64,000 bases of DNA from Tilletia caries (GCA_032718865.1 JALUTQ010000003.1:154001-218000); one strand, 5' to 3'; positions 45,332-56,863 are shown, numbered from the stretch's first letter. Notes: a model not told the origin generated them from the letters alone. Numbers and translations: made by a program.

Positions 45332-45339
45332 TAATTATG

Positions 45340-46490
45340 GGGTTCTAGAGGGGGGTTTTGAATTTTTTTTACTTAGTCATTCGCAACAATTCCTTGCGAA
45401 GTATCTCGCCGCTTCACTAAACGTACGTTACACAATTAGTATGTCCGCTTGTGCTCTACGATACGCATATCGTCTCCAAATTTTATCCTGATCGGTGGCA
45501 AATTGACGTATCTAAGGCGAGTTTGTTGGTGATGCGCTGTTGGAGAGGGGGGTTTTTCATTGCGCAACGATCGCCACACACCACGTGTTACAGCGTTACT
45601 AACTTTGGAAACACCTCGTACCTTCACTAAGTTCATGCTGCAGCTCCTATCGAAGTCGCGCAGGTATATGACACGCATGTTCCCTCCAAATATCATCCTG
45701 ATCGGTGGCGAATTGACACCGCTTTGGCGTGAATGTTGGTAATGCGTCGTTGCAGAGGAGAGGGGTTCATGAGGTTCATTGCGCAACGATCTCCCAGCGC
45801 CACGAGTTTCAGCGTTACTAACTTTGGAAACACCTCATACCTTCACTAAGTTCATGCTGCAGCTCCTATCGAAGTCGCGCAGGTATATGATACGCATATT
45901 CCCTCCAAATACCATCCTGATCGGTGGTGAATTGATGCCGCTAAGGCGTGTATGTTGGTTATGCGTCGTTGCACAGGGGGGGGGGGGTTCATTGCGCAAC
46001 GATATCCCATCACCACGTGTGCCAGCATAGTCATTCGTCCAAGCACCTTTCCCTTTCACCAGGCGTATAATGCGCATTAATGAGAGTTGCTTCTGTTTAT
46101 GATCCTTGCACTCCTTCCAAATATCGCAATGTTTCGTCTCGTTTTGGCCTCTGTAAGCCCCGAATGTTGTGCCATCGCCTCTGGAGAGGGGGATTCAGAA
46201 TGTGGCTATTGCGCAACGATTTGGTCGTGCCACGTGTGGCATGGCAGCCAACTTCCGAACGTCCTCTTCCTTACTTCAAATGTACGTTGCAATTCTAATC
46301 AAAGTTGTCCCTATTCACAGGATCCCCACGCTCTCCCAAAATATCATTTCGATCTATTGCTTCTTGATCTCTATACTTAGAGGTCAAATGTTGTGTTCCA
46401 TCCGTTGGAGAGGGAGGCTTCAGACGAGGGCATTGCGCAACGAACCCGTAGCGCTTGATAGTCTTGCGCGGGAGTAAGCGGGACGCAGAG
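45340..46490. repeat. ~219-bp satellite, about five to six monomers
   Basis: ATTGCGCAACGA recurs at about 45559, 45778, 45991, 46208 and 46432, a spacing of 213-224 bp. Between them recur CACGTG, CTTTGGAAACACCTC, GCAGGTATATGA and ATCCTGATCGGTGG. Copies 2 and 3 are most alike; outer copies are diverged. Each monomer has a G-rich run, including a G12 tract near 45976. The short open frames inside are repeat artefacts. Confidence 0.88.
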
Positions 46491-46643
46491 CCTTACGAGG
46501 GAAGTGGAGGTGCAAGGAGAGCGGAATAGAAATGATGAGAAAGAGACACGACTGACGTGGCGAGTGACCATCACTTCGCTCGACTTGCTCGCTACGCTCT
46601 GTTCAAGGAAAAACTCACCAAGTAACACTCTTCAGCACCAACA

Positions 46644-49598
46644 ATGGCCGACGCCCCGAACCCCAACCCAGCTCCTGCTGCTGCTGCTGCGGCCGCTGCA
46701 CAACAGACCGGCCTCGCTCGCGCCTTTGTGGAGGAACTGCGGCTATTCCGCGAAGGGAACGCAGCGGGCGACAAGCAACAAGGTCTCCCGTCCTTCCAAG
46801 TCGACCCCGACCATGCAGACACGGTCGTCGAGCCTTGGCCAGGCGCATCCTTCAACGTCCCGGCCGACATCGTCGAGCTCGTCAGGACGGGACGCCGCCC
46901 CCCACTGATCTGGTTGACGGTCGAGGCGCTAGTCAGTTCTGAGGACGGGGAGACGCGCAAGCCGCTCACCTTCCCCCTCAACAACAAGAACCAGGAGCGC
47001 CTCAACGACGCTTACCGCAAAGACTCCTTCCTTCCCCGCGGCGCCACTCACCAAGCCATCCAGGTGCTGGCCAGCCTGTGTCGCGCCCTGGGGTCTCCCA
47101 CCGAAGACGCCGACAAGAACCATGCCGTCCTCCTCGAGGAGATGCACCTCACCGTCATCACCCGCGCGACCGACGAGCACTGGGCCGTCTGGCGCCTCTA
47201 CATCAAGCGCTGTCTCGAGGCAATGTGGGCGAAGCGAGAGTCAGGTGTGGGAATGGCGTTTGACATAGGAAAAATAAACGAATCACTGCTCCGGAAGGCC
47301 GAGCGTCAGTGCAACAAGCCGCCAGGATACGTCGACGACTTCACAAGAACGACATCCACACTCGTCGCCGATCTCTTGCGCGCCGAGGGCGACACCATCG
47401 GCAAGGTGGGAGCGGCCATGGAGGCGCTCCGCGACCAGAGCGTGTACGGACCGACAGTAGCTCCGCTGCCCTCGGCTGCTGCCCCTGCTCCATCCTCAAA
47501 GTTCCAGCCCACCCAGCCCCAAGCCTCATCATCCTCTGGCGGGCCTTCCGTACCGGCCCTCAAACGCCGAGAGCGCGAATGGGACGACATGCCCTTTCAG
47601 CGGGCGCCTCCCTCCTACTCTCCCCGGGACGGAGGCGCAATCCCTCCAAAGGGGCCCCGTGCCGGCAGCGACCGGCCCGACCGCCGCTCTACTGGACGGC
47701 CTGCTGCCGCTGGTGCGACCACGACTTCCGAGACTGCCGACAGGCGTTCTCCCCCGACCTCGAGAATCTCGGAAAGCTGGGATGGCGTTGGAAGGGCAAG
47801 TCTGTCGCTTTCTGCGACCGATTCAACAGGTCTATCGATTGCCTGGCAGCAGGAAACTGCAGCTGGGGCCACTACTGCTCGAAGTGCGGCGCTGACGGTC
47901 ACCCAGCACTCAAGTGTCACGGCTCCATCTAGTTCTGGAAGCGCGTGGCACGCTTTCCGGGTAGCGCGACTCTCTCCTTTAGTTGCGCAGACGTTCGAGA
48001 CCGCGCTTCGAGTACTTCCAGCTTCACATCAAGTTCGGCTAGCCCACATTGTCGAGGGATTGAAGACAGGCTTCTCGGTTGGTCCTCTGTCCCTCCCGAA
48101 CAAGACAGTCATTGCTCCCAACCACTTCAAGAACGGTCAGATCGACATCGTGCGGGCGTGGTGCGACAAGGCCTTGGAGGACGGGTACGCACACGGTCCA
48201 TTTGCCCAGTCCGACATAGAGAGGGAGGTGGGACCCTTCATTTCGATCCCTCTCCTCATTGTCCACACGCCAGCAACGTCAACCAAACCAGAAAAGAACC
48301 GAGTGTGTTTTAACGCCTCGTGGCCGAGACTCGAGCACACGGACGCCAACGCACAAGCAGGAGAAGGGATCAAGTCTATCAATGAGGAGGTTAAGGATGA
48401 GGGATGGGAATGCGAATGGTTTCTATTGGAGGAAGTTAAGACCTTGCTTTCCACGGCTACTACGACGGCGACGGTTATGGGTTTCGATCTTTCCGACGCC
48501 TACCAGCAAGTCCCAAACCTCCCAGCCCAGCGCCAGCGGTTTGTCTTCTCGGTGGAGGGTCAATTCTTCGTGTGGGTAGTGGGAATGTTCGGCATCGCGA
48601 CGATGTCCGCAATCTTCGGCCAACTCTGCGACGTCTTGTGCGCGTGGTTGGAGCACCGCTTTCCCTCTGTGCGAGCGCGACACTTCGCCGACGATCACAT
48701 GGTGATGCGGGACGCGCCGGTACTGACGGAGGACGAGGTGTACGAAGAGGTCAAATCTTTTGGCTGGAAGGTTCACCCAACAAAGCGCTTTGGGTGGACG
48801 CGGCAGTTTGCCTCGCTGGGGTTTGTGTGGGATCTAGATGCGGGGACGGTTGCTATAGGAGAGGAGAAGAGGGACAAGTATCTGCGGAAGCTGACGAGCT
48901 TCCAGAACAAGGAGAAGGTGACATATCGGGACGTTTCAAGCATGTTGGGCACTCTCGTTCACACCTGCGCGGTCTTCGGTGAGAGGCGCTCCCACCTCAA
49001 CGCACTCTACGCACTACGAGCCCGTTTCCATCGATCTAATCCTCACCACAGCCTCGAGCTTTCGACTGCTGCAAGGCGAGAGGCAAAGGAGTGGACTGCC
49101 TTTCTCCAGCTCCCAAACCTCTCCAGATCGTTCCACATCCCCGCCCGGTCATTTGAGCACACCCTGCGCTCCGACGCCTCCGACATGGGATGCGGCGTGG
49201 TGATTGACGGGCGGGCAAGATTCTGGCCGCTGCCAGGATGGATCGAACGTCCCGAAGTCGACATCGGCGTCATGGAGGCATGGGCGCTCCACCTTGCCCT
49301 TCCAGCCAGCATTGCGGAGGGAGCGAGGGATTGCGTGGTGAAGTTCGAGGTGGACAACCTTGGTGTGGTTTTTGCGGTGCGCAAAGGGAGGTCACGGAGC
49401 CGGTGGACCAACCGGTGCCTTATGGGAATGTCAGAGATTGCCTCACAACACGGCATCTCGATGGCGGTGTCGTACATCGCGTCGGCGGCGAACCCAGCCG
49501 ACGCGCCTTCTCGGGGTGACTGCACGCAGTTCACCTCACTCACCTTCGATTGGGTGGCACCCTGGCAGGAGCTCCAGGTTGTCACCTGCCAGTCATGA
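46644..49598 (+). CDS. Element 2 Gag-RT-RNase H polyprotein
   Basis: A 984-codon uninterrupted frame from the ATG at 46644. The N-terminal ~320 residues are Gag-like (Ala-rich start, VARSS-free charged helices, then Pro/Ser-rich). RT follows with NRVCFNASWPRL, MGFDLSDAYQQVPNL, FGIATMSAIFGQL and an active site that reads FADDHMV instead of the usual Y/V-x-DD. RNase H shows LRSDASDMGCGVVIDG and FEVDNLGVVFA, and ends with NPADAPSRG. Unlike elements 1 and 3, no intron interrupts the RT. Gag's zinc knuckles are not in this frame but in an overlapping one (47702-47932). The stop overlaps a downstream ATG as ATGA. Confidence 0.9.
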   Translation: MADAPNPNPAPAAAAAAAAQQTGLARAFVEELRLFREGNAAGDKQQGLPSFQVDPDHADTVVEPWPGASFNVPADIVELVRTGRRPPLIWLTVEALVSSEDGETRKPLTFPLNNKNQERLNDAYRKDSFLPRGATHQAIQVLASLCRALGSPTEDADKNHAVLLEEMHLTVITRATDEHWAVWRLYIKRCLEAMWAKRESGVGMAFDIGKINESLLRKAERQCNKPPGYVDDFTRTTSTLVADLLRAEGDTIGKVGAAMEALRDQSVYGPTVAPLPSAAAPAPSSKFQPTQPQASSSSGGPSVPALKRREREWDDMPFQRAPPSYSPRDGGAIPPKGPRAGSDRPDRRSTGRPAAAGATTTSETADRRSPPTSRISESWDGVGRASLSLSATDSTGLSIAWQQETAAGATTARSAALTVTQHSSVTAPSSSGSAWHAFRVARLSPLVAQTFETALRVLPASHQVRLAHIVEGLKTGFSVGPLSLPNKTVIAPNHFKNGQIDIVRAWCDKALEDGYAHGPFAQSDIEREVGPFISIPLLIVHTPATSTKPEKNRVCFNASWPRLEHTDANAQAGEGIKSINEEVKDEGWECEWFLLEEVKTLLSTATTTATVMGFDLSDAYQQVPNLPAQRQRFVFSVEGQFFVWVVGMFGIATMSAIFGQLCDVLCAWLEHRFPSVRARHFADDHMVMRDAPVLTEDEVYEEVKSFGWKVHPTKRFGWTRQFASLGFVWDLDAGTVAIGEEKRDKYLRKLTSFQNKEKVTYRDVSSMLGTLVHTCAVFGERRSHLNALYALRARFHRSNPHHSLELSTAARREAKEWTAFLQLPNLSRSFHIPARSFEHTLRSDASDMGCGVVIDGRARFWPLPGWIERPEVDIGVMEAWALHLALPASIAEGARDCVVKFEVDNLGVVFAVRKGRSRSRWTNRCLMGMSEIASQHGISMAVSYIASAANPADAPSRGDCTQFTSLTFDWVAPWQELQVVTCQS
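47702..47932 (+). CDS. Element 2 Gag zinc-knuckle module in an overlapping frame
   Basis: In the -1 frame relative to the long Gag-RT frame the DNA encodes CCRWCDHDFRDC, then CDRFNRSIDC, and finally CSKCGADGHPALKC, stopping at 47932. The spacing matches the C-terminal zinc modules of element 1 and element 3 Gags. The Gag-RT frame is open through the same DNA without any knuckle. Production of a complete Gag would need a frame change upstream (roughly 47500-47700), either by ribosomal frameshift or an undetected splice; alternatively this marks an old indel. Confidence 0.7.
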   Translation, partial: CCRWCDHDFRDCRQAFSPDLENLGKLGWRWKGKSVAFCDRFNRSIDCLAAGNCSWGHYCSKCGADGHPALKCHGSI

Positions 49599-51281
49599 GT
49601 TCGTCGGAGGTTCCTCGTCCGTCCAGTTCGGGACGAGGGACGGCCTTACCACCGAACGGAACTCTCCTGACCTCTAGTCTCAATTCCTCCAGACCTCGCA
49701 TTCGTGACCGAGTCCGGGGCGCCAGCACGTACTCCCACGAGTTCACCTTACTTCCACTGCCCGTCTCTGGTATGTCGGGCGCCCAGCGTCGCGATCGTCG
49801 TCTACGATCCGACAATCCGACCTCGAACCCGTCGTCTCCCGCTGCGTTCGAGCTCAGCTCTCAGCGATCAGCGTCTGCTCTTTCCTCTCTCACTCTCCCA
49901 GCCACTCAACTCTCTCCGACCATACCCTCCTCGTCCCGCCCCACTCTGCCTATTCCAGTCCCTTCCAGCTCCGCACCTCGCCGCTCTCGATTTCGGCACA
50001 TCCCACCCTCATCCCTTACGACTCGGTCCCGGTCCACCCTCGCAGCAGCGTGCGTTGGAGCCGGCGGCTCCCGCAGACAACCCCTCCCAGTCCTTGACCC
50101 AGATCGTCCCAGCAAGAAGCCTCCTCACAGCGGACGTGTGGTCCACTTTGTCCGTCGACAATGTGGCCACCTCCGTCCTCACGGCCGACGCTGCACACGC
50201 GCTGAAGCCTCGAGAGGAGCTTGCGCTCCGGCTGACTCCGGCCTCACACTTGGTCCAGATGGCGCACGGGTCCGCGGATCTGGCGGTTGCTCGCGCTGCG
50301 TCCCTGCTTCTGTGGTCGTCCGTGAAGACAAAGACGCGTGTAAAGTATGCGGGCCATATCATTGCATTTCTCTGCTGGTGTGACGAGTTGGGCGTACCCC
50401 TCCACTTCCGGTTTCCTACAGCTTCCAATATTCTTCTCCTCTACTTGCACAAAGACATGACGAGCCTGCGAGCGTCCACAATCGAGCACCGCACGCACGC
50501 ACTTGCCTGGTGGCACAAGGTTCAGCGCATGCCGTGGTCACTGGAGCGCAAGGAGCAGAAGGCGTTCCAGAAAGCCGTCAAGATCGAGTCGCTTCCCCCC
50601 CTCGAGAAGCGTCGCCCTGTCCGCCTGAACGACATTGTCGTCATCTCCCAGTATCCCAAGCCCAACGATCGCGCCCATGTGGCTATCGTAGCCGCGGCTC
50701 TCTTTGCGTTCTACGCCATGTGTCGCCCGGGCGAGTTCACGGTCCGGAACGGCACGTCACCCCATGAGGATCGTCCTAGATGGACCCACCTCATCGAGCA
50801 ACCTCCAGTATCCCCAGGTGGTCCGGCTTCGATAATTCTCGCGCTTCCATCTGAGAAGGCGCGCGGAAACGCAGGCTTCGACCGAATCGTTTCTGAACAG
50901 CGCAATCTCCCGAATCTTTGTCCGGTGAAGGCGGTGCAACGTCACCGTGCTCTCAATGCACCGCGTGCTGACGAGTCAGCAGACGCTCTGGGAGCGTTCT
51001 CGTACGTGGGAGAGAACGGGAACCGGTACGAGCTCACCGAGGGTCTCTTCTCGCGGACCATCAATGCTTGGCTTTCGGCAGCGGGGCGGGAACCGGTGAC
51101 GGGACACTGCTTCCGTATCGGCGGAGCAACTCTCTTCTTTGCAGCAAATAAACCAATGGAGGATATTCGGACCAGAGGAGGGTGGCAGTCCGATGCCTAC
51201 CTCACTTATATCCGCGACAACTACGTACGCCATGCAGCATCCTTTGGCGACCTTGCGCCCGACGGCCTGTTCTACGGCTGA
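49595..51281 (+). CDS. Element 2 tyrosine recombinase
   Basis: The catalytic part is intact and ends at 51281. It contains a SAM-like N-terminal domain (TKTRVKYAGHIIAFLCWCDE), the first arginine in AMCRPGEF, the HxxR box in GHCFRIGGATLFF, and the tyrosine in DAYLTYIRDNY. The start is uncertain. An ATG at 49595 overlaps the RT stop (ATGA) but lies in another frame; it is open for more than 150 codons of Ser/Pro-rich sequence. The recombinase frame itself is open from 49704 with no ATG until about 50260. A frame change near 50050-50100 or a short intron would join them. Confidence 0.83.
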
Positions 51282-51769
51282 AGACGATGTCGCCATGCGG
51301 TGTCCAGTTTCGTTCCAGTCAGATCGACTTCAATCTCATTTTTCTGCCTTTCGGTTTCGACCCACAAGTTTCGTCAGTCTCCAGCCTCAATTTCTTCCGC
51401 CTCGAGCTCCACAAGTTTTCCCCAGGGTCCGCGATCTGCACGCATTGAAGCGCCTGAGGGGGGTGCACGTCGTGACAGTCTGCTCCCCGAGCGAGCTATC
51501 GCGGAGGGGTACGCTCCGGGTCAGACTGCATCGACGTGCGAGCGGGAACGCTCTTACCCAACCCTCACTGCACACGCTGTGCATAGGCGCATGTATCCAG
51601 ACCAGAACCAGTTACAATTAGAAACGTTACACGTGGACACATCACTGAGCGAGCAAGGCCACGTGTGGCGTGTGGCAGGGTAGTCAAATGTATGTGTCAC
51701 CTCTTGCACCCGCACTGTACCTGTACCCAAGGCCTACACCAATTCAGGCCAAGATTGCTACTAGGGAAT
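51282..51769. other. Region between element 2 and the large satellite
   Basis: About 490 bp with no supported gene. It includes CCACGTGTGG near 51660, similar to words in the 219-bp satellite, but no clear repeat unit. Confidence 0.45.
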
Positions 51770-54700
51770 GGCAGCTATATTCTGCTTGATCACGGGTGTG
51801 AAGGTTTGGGAGAGATTGAGGAAGAATTGAGCGAGATCGATAAGAGCAAACTCGGCGGCTACTTAGTACCCCTGCGCGCGACGCACATATTCAGTCAGAA
51901 CTCGACAACGACGCTGTTTCCGAGCTTCAAATGTCACACCCTAGTCTATCACACCCTCACGCATCTTTCTGTATTAGCATTCATTTGTGAGAAATGCAAT
52001 CTTCCTTACTTAGTAGACTCAGACAGGTCCGATCACTTCCTCCGCCCGACCACGGCCATGATGTCCGATTATAGGGGAACCTATGTCATTTTTTTTTCGA
52101 TCGATAGAAATGATAGCTACAGTCTTCGTGAACACGTGTTTGAAGGTCTGAGAGAGATTCAGCAAGAATTGAGCGAGTACTGTCAGTTTTTCAGTCCCGG
52201 GGAACATCGGCTCAGCTCGAGTCCTATATCTCGCCACAACTCGACAACGACGCTGCCCACGAGCTTCTCACTTCACACACAGCTTAATCACACTATCATG
52301 CATCTTTCTGTAATAGTAACTAGGTCTGAGAAATGCAATCTACCTTACTTAGTAGACTCGGACAGCTCCGATCACTTCCTCCGCCCGACCACGACCATGA
52401 TGTCCGATCATAGGGGGAGACTATGTCATTTTTATTTACAATCAATGGAAATGATAGCTACAGTGTTCCTGATCATGGATGTCAAGGTTTGGGAGAGATT
52501 GAGGAAGAATTGAGCGAGATCGATAAGAGCAAACTCGGCGGCTACTTAGTACCCCTGCGCGCGACGCACATATTCAGTCAGAACTCGACAACGACGCTGT
52601 TTCCGAGCTTCAAACTGCACACCCTAGTCTATCACACCCTCACGCATCTTTCTGTATTAGTAATCATTTGTGAGAAATGCAATCTTCCTTACTTAGTAGA
52701 CTCAGACAGGTCCGATCACTTCCTCCGCCCGACCACGGCCATGATGTCCGATTATAGGGGAACCTATGTCATTTTTTTATTTCGATCGATAGAAATGATA
52801 GCTACAGTCTTCGTGAACACGTGTTTGAAGGTCTGAGAGAGATTCAGCAAGAATTGAGCGAGTACTGTCAGTTTTCAGTCCCGGGGAACATCGGCTCAGC
52901 TCGAGTCCTATATCTCGCCACAACTCGACAACGACGCTGCCCACGAGCTTCTCACTTCACACACAGCTTAATCACACTATCATGCATCTTTCTGTAATAG
53001 TAACTAGGTCTGAGAAATGCAATCTACCTTACTTAGTAGACTCGGACAGCTCCGATCACTTCCTCCGCCCGACCACGACCATGATGTCCGATCATAGGGG
53101 GGGAGACTATGTCATTTTTTTATTTACAATCAATGGAAATGATAGCTACAGTGTTCCTGATCATGGATGTCAAGGTTTGGGAGAGATTGAGGAAGAATTG
53201 AGCGAGATCGATAAGAGCAAACTCGGCGGCTACTTAGTACCCCTGCGCGCGACGCACATATTCAGTCAGAACTCGACAACGACGCTGTTTCCGAGCTTCA
53301 AACTGCACACCCTAGTCTATCACACCCTCACGCATCTTTCTGTATTAGTAATCATTTGTGAGAAATGCAATCTTCCTTACTTAGTAGACTCAGACAGGTC
53401 CGATCACTTCCTCCGCCCGACCACGGCCATGATGTCCGATTATAGGGGAACCTATGTCATATTTCGATCGATAGAAATGATAGCTACAGTCTTCGTGAAC
53501 ACGTGTTTGAAGGTCTGAGAGAGATTCAGCAAGAATTGAGCGAGTACTGTCAGTTTTTCAGTCCCGGGGAACATCGGCTCAGCTCGAGTCCTATATCTCG
53601 CCACAACTCGACAACGACGCTGCCCACGAGCTTCTCACTTCACACACAGCTTAATCACACTATCATGCATCTTTCTGTAATAGTAACTAGGTCTGAGAAA
53701 TGCAATCTACCTTACTTAGTAGACTCGGACAGCTCCGATCACTTCCTCCGCCCGACCACGACCATGATGTCCGATCATAGGGGGAGACTATGTCATTTTT
53801 TATTTACAATCAATGGAAATGATAGCTACAGTGTTCCTGATCATGGATGTCAAGGTTTGGGAGAGATTGAGGAAGAATTGAGCGAGATCGATAAGAGCAA
53901 ACTCGGCGGCTACTTAGTACCCCCTGCGCGCGACGCACATATTCAGTCAGAACTCGACAACGACGCTGTTTCCGAGCTTCAAACTGCACACCCTAGTCTA
54001 TCACACCCTCACGCATCTTTCTGTATTAGTAATCATTTGTGAGAAATGCAATCTTCCTTACTTAGTAGACTCAGACAGGTCCGATCACTTCCTCCGCCCG
54101 ACCACGGCCATGATGTCCGATTATAGGGGAACCTATGTCATTTTTATTTCGATCGATAGAAATGATAGCTACAGTCTTCGTGAACACGTGTTTGAAGGTC
54201 TGAGAGAGATTCAGCAAGAATTGAGCGAGTACTGTCAGTTTTTCAGTCCCGGGGAACATCGGCTCAGCTCGAGTCCTATATCTCGCCACAACTCGACAAC
54301 GACGCTGCCCACGAGCTTCTCACTTCACACACAGCTTAATCACACTATCATGCATCTTTCTGTAATAGTAACTAGGTCTGAGAAATGCAATCTACCTTAC
54401 TTAGTAGACTCGGACAGCTCCGATCACTTCCTCCGCCCGACCACGACCATGATGTCCGATCATAGGGGGGGAGACTATGTCATTTTTTATTTACAATCAA
54501 TGGAAATGATAGCTACAGTGTTCCTGATCATGGATGTCAAGGTTTGGGAGAGATTGAGGAAGAATTGAGCGAGATCGATAAGAGCAAACTCGGCGGCTAC
54601 TTAGTACCCCTGCGCGCGACGCACATATTCAGTCAGAACTCGACAACGACGCTGTTTCCGAGCTTCAAACTGCACACCCTAGTCTATCACACCCTCACGC

Positions 54701-56455
54701 ATCTTTCTGTATTAGCATTCATTTGTGAGAAATGCAATCTTCCTTACTTAGTAGACTCGGACAGGTCCGATCACTTCCTCCGCCCGACCACGACCATGAT
54801 GTCCGATTATAGGGGAACCTATGTCATTTTTTATTTCGATCGATAGAAATGATAGCTACAGTCTTCGTGAACACGTGTTTGAAGGTCTGAGAGAGATTCA
54901 GCAAGAATTGAGCGAGTACTGTCAGTTTTTCAGTCCCGGGGAACATCGGCTCAGCTCGAGTCCTATATCTCGCCACAACTCGACAACGACGCTGCCCACG
55001 AGCTTCTCACTTCACACACAGCTTAATCACACTATCATGCATCTTTCTGTAATAGTAACTAGGTCTGAGAAATGCAATCTACCTTACTTAGTAGACTCGG
55101 ACAGCTCCGATCACTTCCTCCGCCCGACCACGACCATGATGTCCGATTATAGGGGGAACCTATGTCATTTTTATTTCAATGCATGTAAATGATAGCTACA
55201 GTCTTCCTGATCACGGGTGTGAAGGTTTGGGAGAGATTGAGGAAGAATTGAGCGAGATCGATAAGAGCAAACTCGGCGGCTACTTAGTACCCCTGCGCGC
55301 GACGCACATATTCAGTCAGAACTCGACAACGACGCTGTTTCCGAGCTTCAAACTGCACACCCTAGTCTATCACACCCTCACGCATCTTTCTGTATTAGCA
55401 TTCATTTGTGAGAAATGCAATCTTCCTTACTTAGTAGACTCGGACAGGTCCGATCACTTCCTCCGCCCGACCACGACCATGATGTCCGATTATAGGGGAA
55501 CCTATGTCATTTTTTTATTTCGATCGATAGAAATGATAGCTACAGTCTTCGTGAACACGTGTTTGAAGGTCTGAGAGAGATTCAGCAAGAATTGAGCGAG
55601 TACTGTCAGTTTTCAGTCCCGGGGAACATCGGCTCAGCTCGAGTCCTATATCTCGCCACAACTCGACAACGACGCTGCCCACGAGCTTCTCACTTCACAC
55701 ACAGCTTAATCACACTATCATGCATCTTTCTGTAATAGTAACTAGGTCTGAGAAATGCAATCTACCTTACTTAGTAGACTCGGACAGCTCCGATCACTTC
55801 CTCCGCCCGACCACGACCATGATGTCCGATTATAGGGGGAACCTATGTCATTTTTTTATTTCAATGCATGTAAATGATAGCTACAGTCTTCCTGATCACG
55901 GGTGTGAAGGTTTGGGAGAGATTGAGGAAGAATTGAGCGAGATCGATAAGAGCAAACTCGGCGGCTACTTAGTACCGCTGCGCGCGACGCACATATTCAG
56001 TCAGAACTCGGCAACGACGCTGTTTCCGAGCTTCAAATGTCACACCCTAGTCTATCACACCCTCACGCATCTTTCTGTATTAGTAATCATTTGTGAGAAA
56101 TGCAATCTTCCTTACTTAGTAGACTCAGACAGGTCCGATCACTTCCTCCGGACGACCACGACCATGATGTCCGATTATAGGGGGAACCTATGTCATTTTT
56201 TTATTTCAATGCATGTAAATGATAGCTACAGTCTTCCTGATCACGGGTGTGAAGGTTTGGGAGAGATTGAGGAAGAATTGAGCGAGATCGATAAGAGCAA
56301 ACTCGGCGGCTACTTAGTACCCCTGCGCGCGACGCACATATTCAGTCAGAACTCGACAACGACGCTGTTTCCGAGCTTCAAACTGCACACCCTAGTCTAT
56401 CACACGCTCATCTATCTTTCTGTAATAGCATTCATTTGTGAGAAATGCAATGCTA
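51770..56455. repeat. Higher-order satellite, two ~340-bp monomers, ~684-bp period
   Basis: Monomer A (marked AAGGTTTGGGAGAGATTGAG) occurs at 51801, 52484, 53172, 53852, 54539, 55222, 55907 and 56252. The related monomer B (marked AAGGTCTGAGAGAGATTCAG) alternates with it six times. A-to-A spacing is 680-688 bp for the alternating units and 345 bp for the last pair, where B is missing. Monomers share GAATTGAGCGAG, AACTCGACAACGACGCTG and TTACTTAGTAGACTC. Differences among copies are few and concentrate in T-runs before CGATCGATAG. This is a recently homogenised higher-order array. Its open reading frames vary with the T-run length and are not credible proteins. Confidence 0.93.
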
Positions 56456-56739
56456 CTTCCGCGCTTCAAACTCCACACACTAGACTATCACACCTTCGCA
56501 ATGATTTTTGACATGACCGGAGAGAGATCGAGTCAGAGTTGAGGGATATCCGCCTGTATCAAGTAGGCTATGTAGCAATACGTGAGGTTTGATTTGGAAA
56601 CCTTTTCTCGGCCGAAAGTAGCTCAAATTTTATTCATCCTATTTCAATATTTCAATCATCAATCAAAATTACGATCTCCCCCTGCGGGAGTCACAGAAAT
56701 TCTGGGGAAGACTCTGGTCACAAACCAGGTCACTATCTA
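56456..56739. other. AT-rich spacer before element 3
   Basis: About 280 bp with a decayed satellite edge and AT-rich sequence. No gene. It includes the right inverted-repeat candidate. Confidence 0.45.
56697..56709 (+). repeat. Possible inverted-repeat end, right
   Basis: AAATTCTGGGGAA, the reverse complement of 45319-45331; 30 bp before repeat A1 of element 3. Confidence 0.4.
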
Positions 56740-56863
56740 CTCATAAGTCGGCCCGACGCGCGTCGGTGCCTCTGACGGACGACCACATCATCAGTCGTCC
56801 TCACTCACGTCCTCACTGCTATCCTCTCATAGGTGCGCAGTTGAGTAGTCCATTGATTCAATC
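56740..56863 (+). repeat. Element 3 repeat A1
   Basis: 124 bp matching A2 at offset 5703 with one mismatch noticed. Confidence 0.9.

Larger units (their letters stand above)
46644..51281 (+). mobile_element. YR retroelement, element 2
   Basis: Gag-RT-RNase H followed by a tyrosine recombinase on the plus strand. These are the same components as in elements 1 and 3 but clearly different in sequence. I could not find split direct repeats within ~500 bp on either side; satellites flank it on both sides (45340-46490 and 51770-56455). Limits given here are those of the coding region only. It is the most intact of the three. Confidence 0.85.

Noticed and set aside
45340..46490. Repeated short ORFs (starting MRND...) as tandem genes
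   Set aside because: The period is about 219 bp, so frames persist by chance in similar copies. The outer copies do not conserve them.
51770..56455. CRISPR-like or phage-defence array
   Set aside because: Units are ~340 bp with no short repeat-unique spacer structure, and the genome is eukaryotic.
51665..56511. Open frames of 100-280 codons in the large satellite as a repeat-protein family
   Set aside because: They repeat with the DNA monomers, change frame whenever the T-run length changes, and differ by synonymous and non-synonymous changes alike. They are repeat artefacts.
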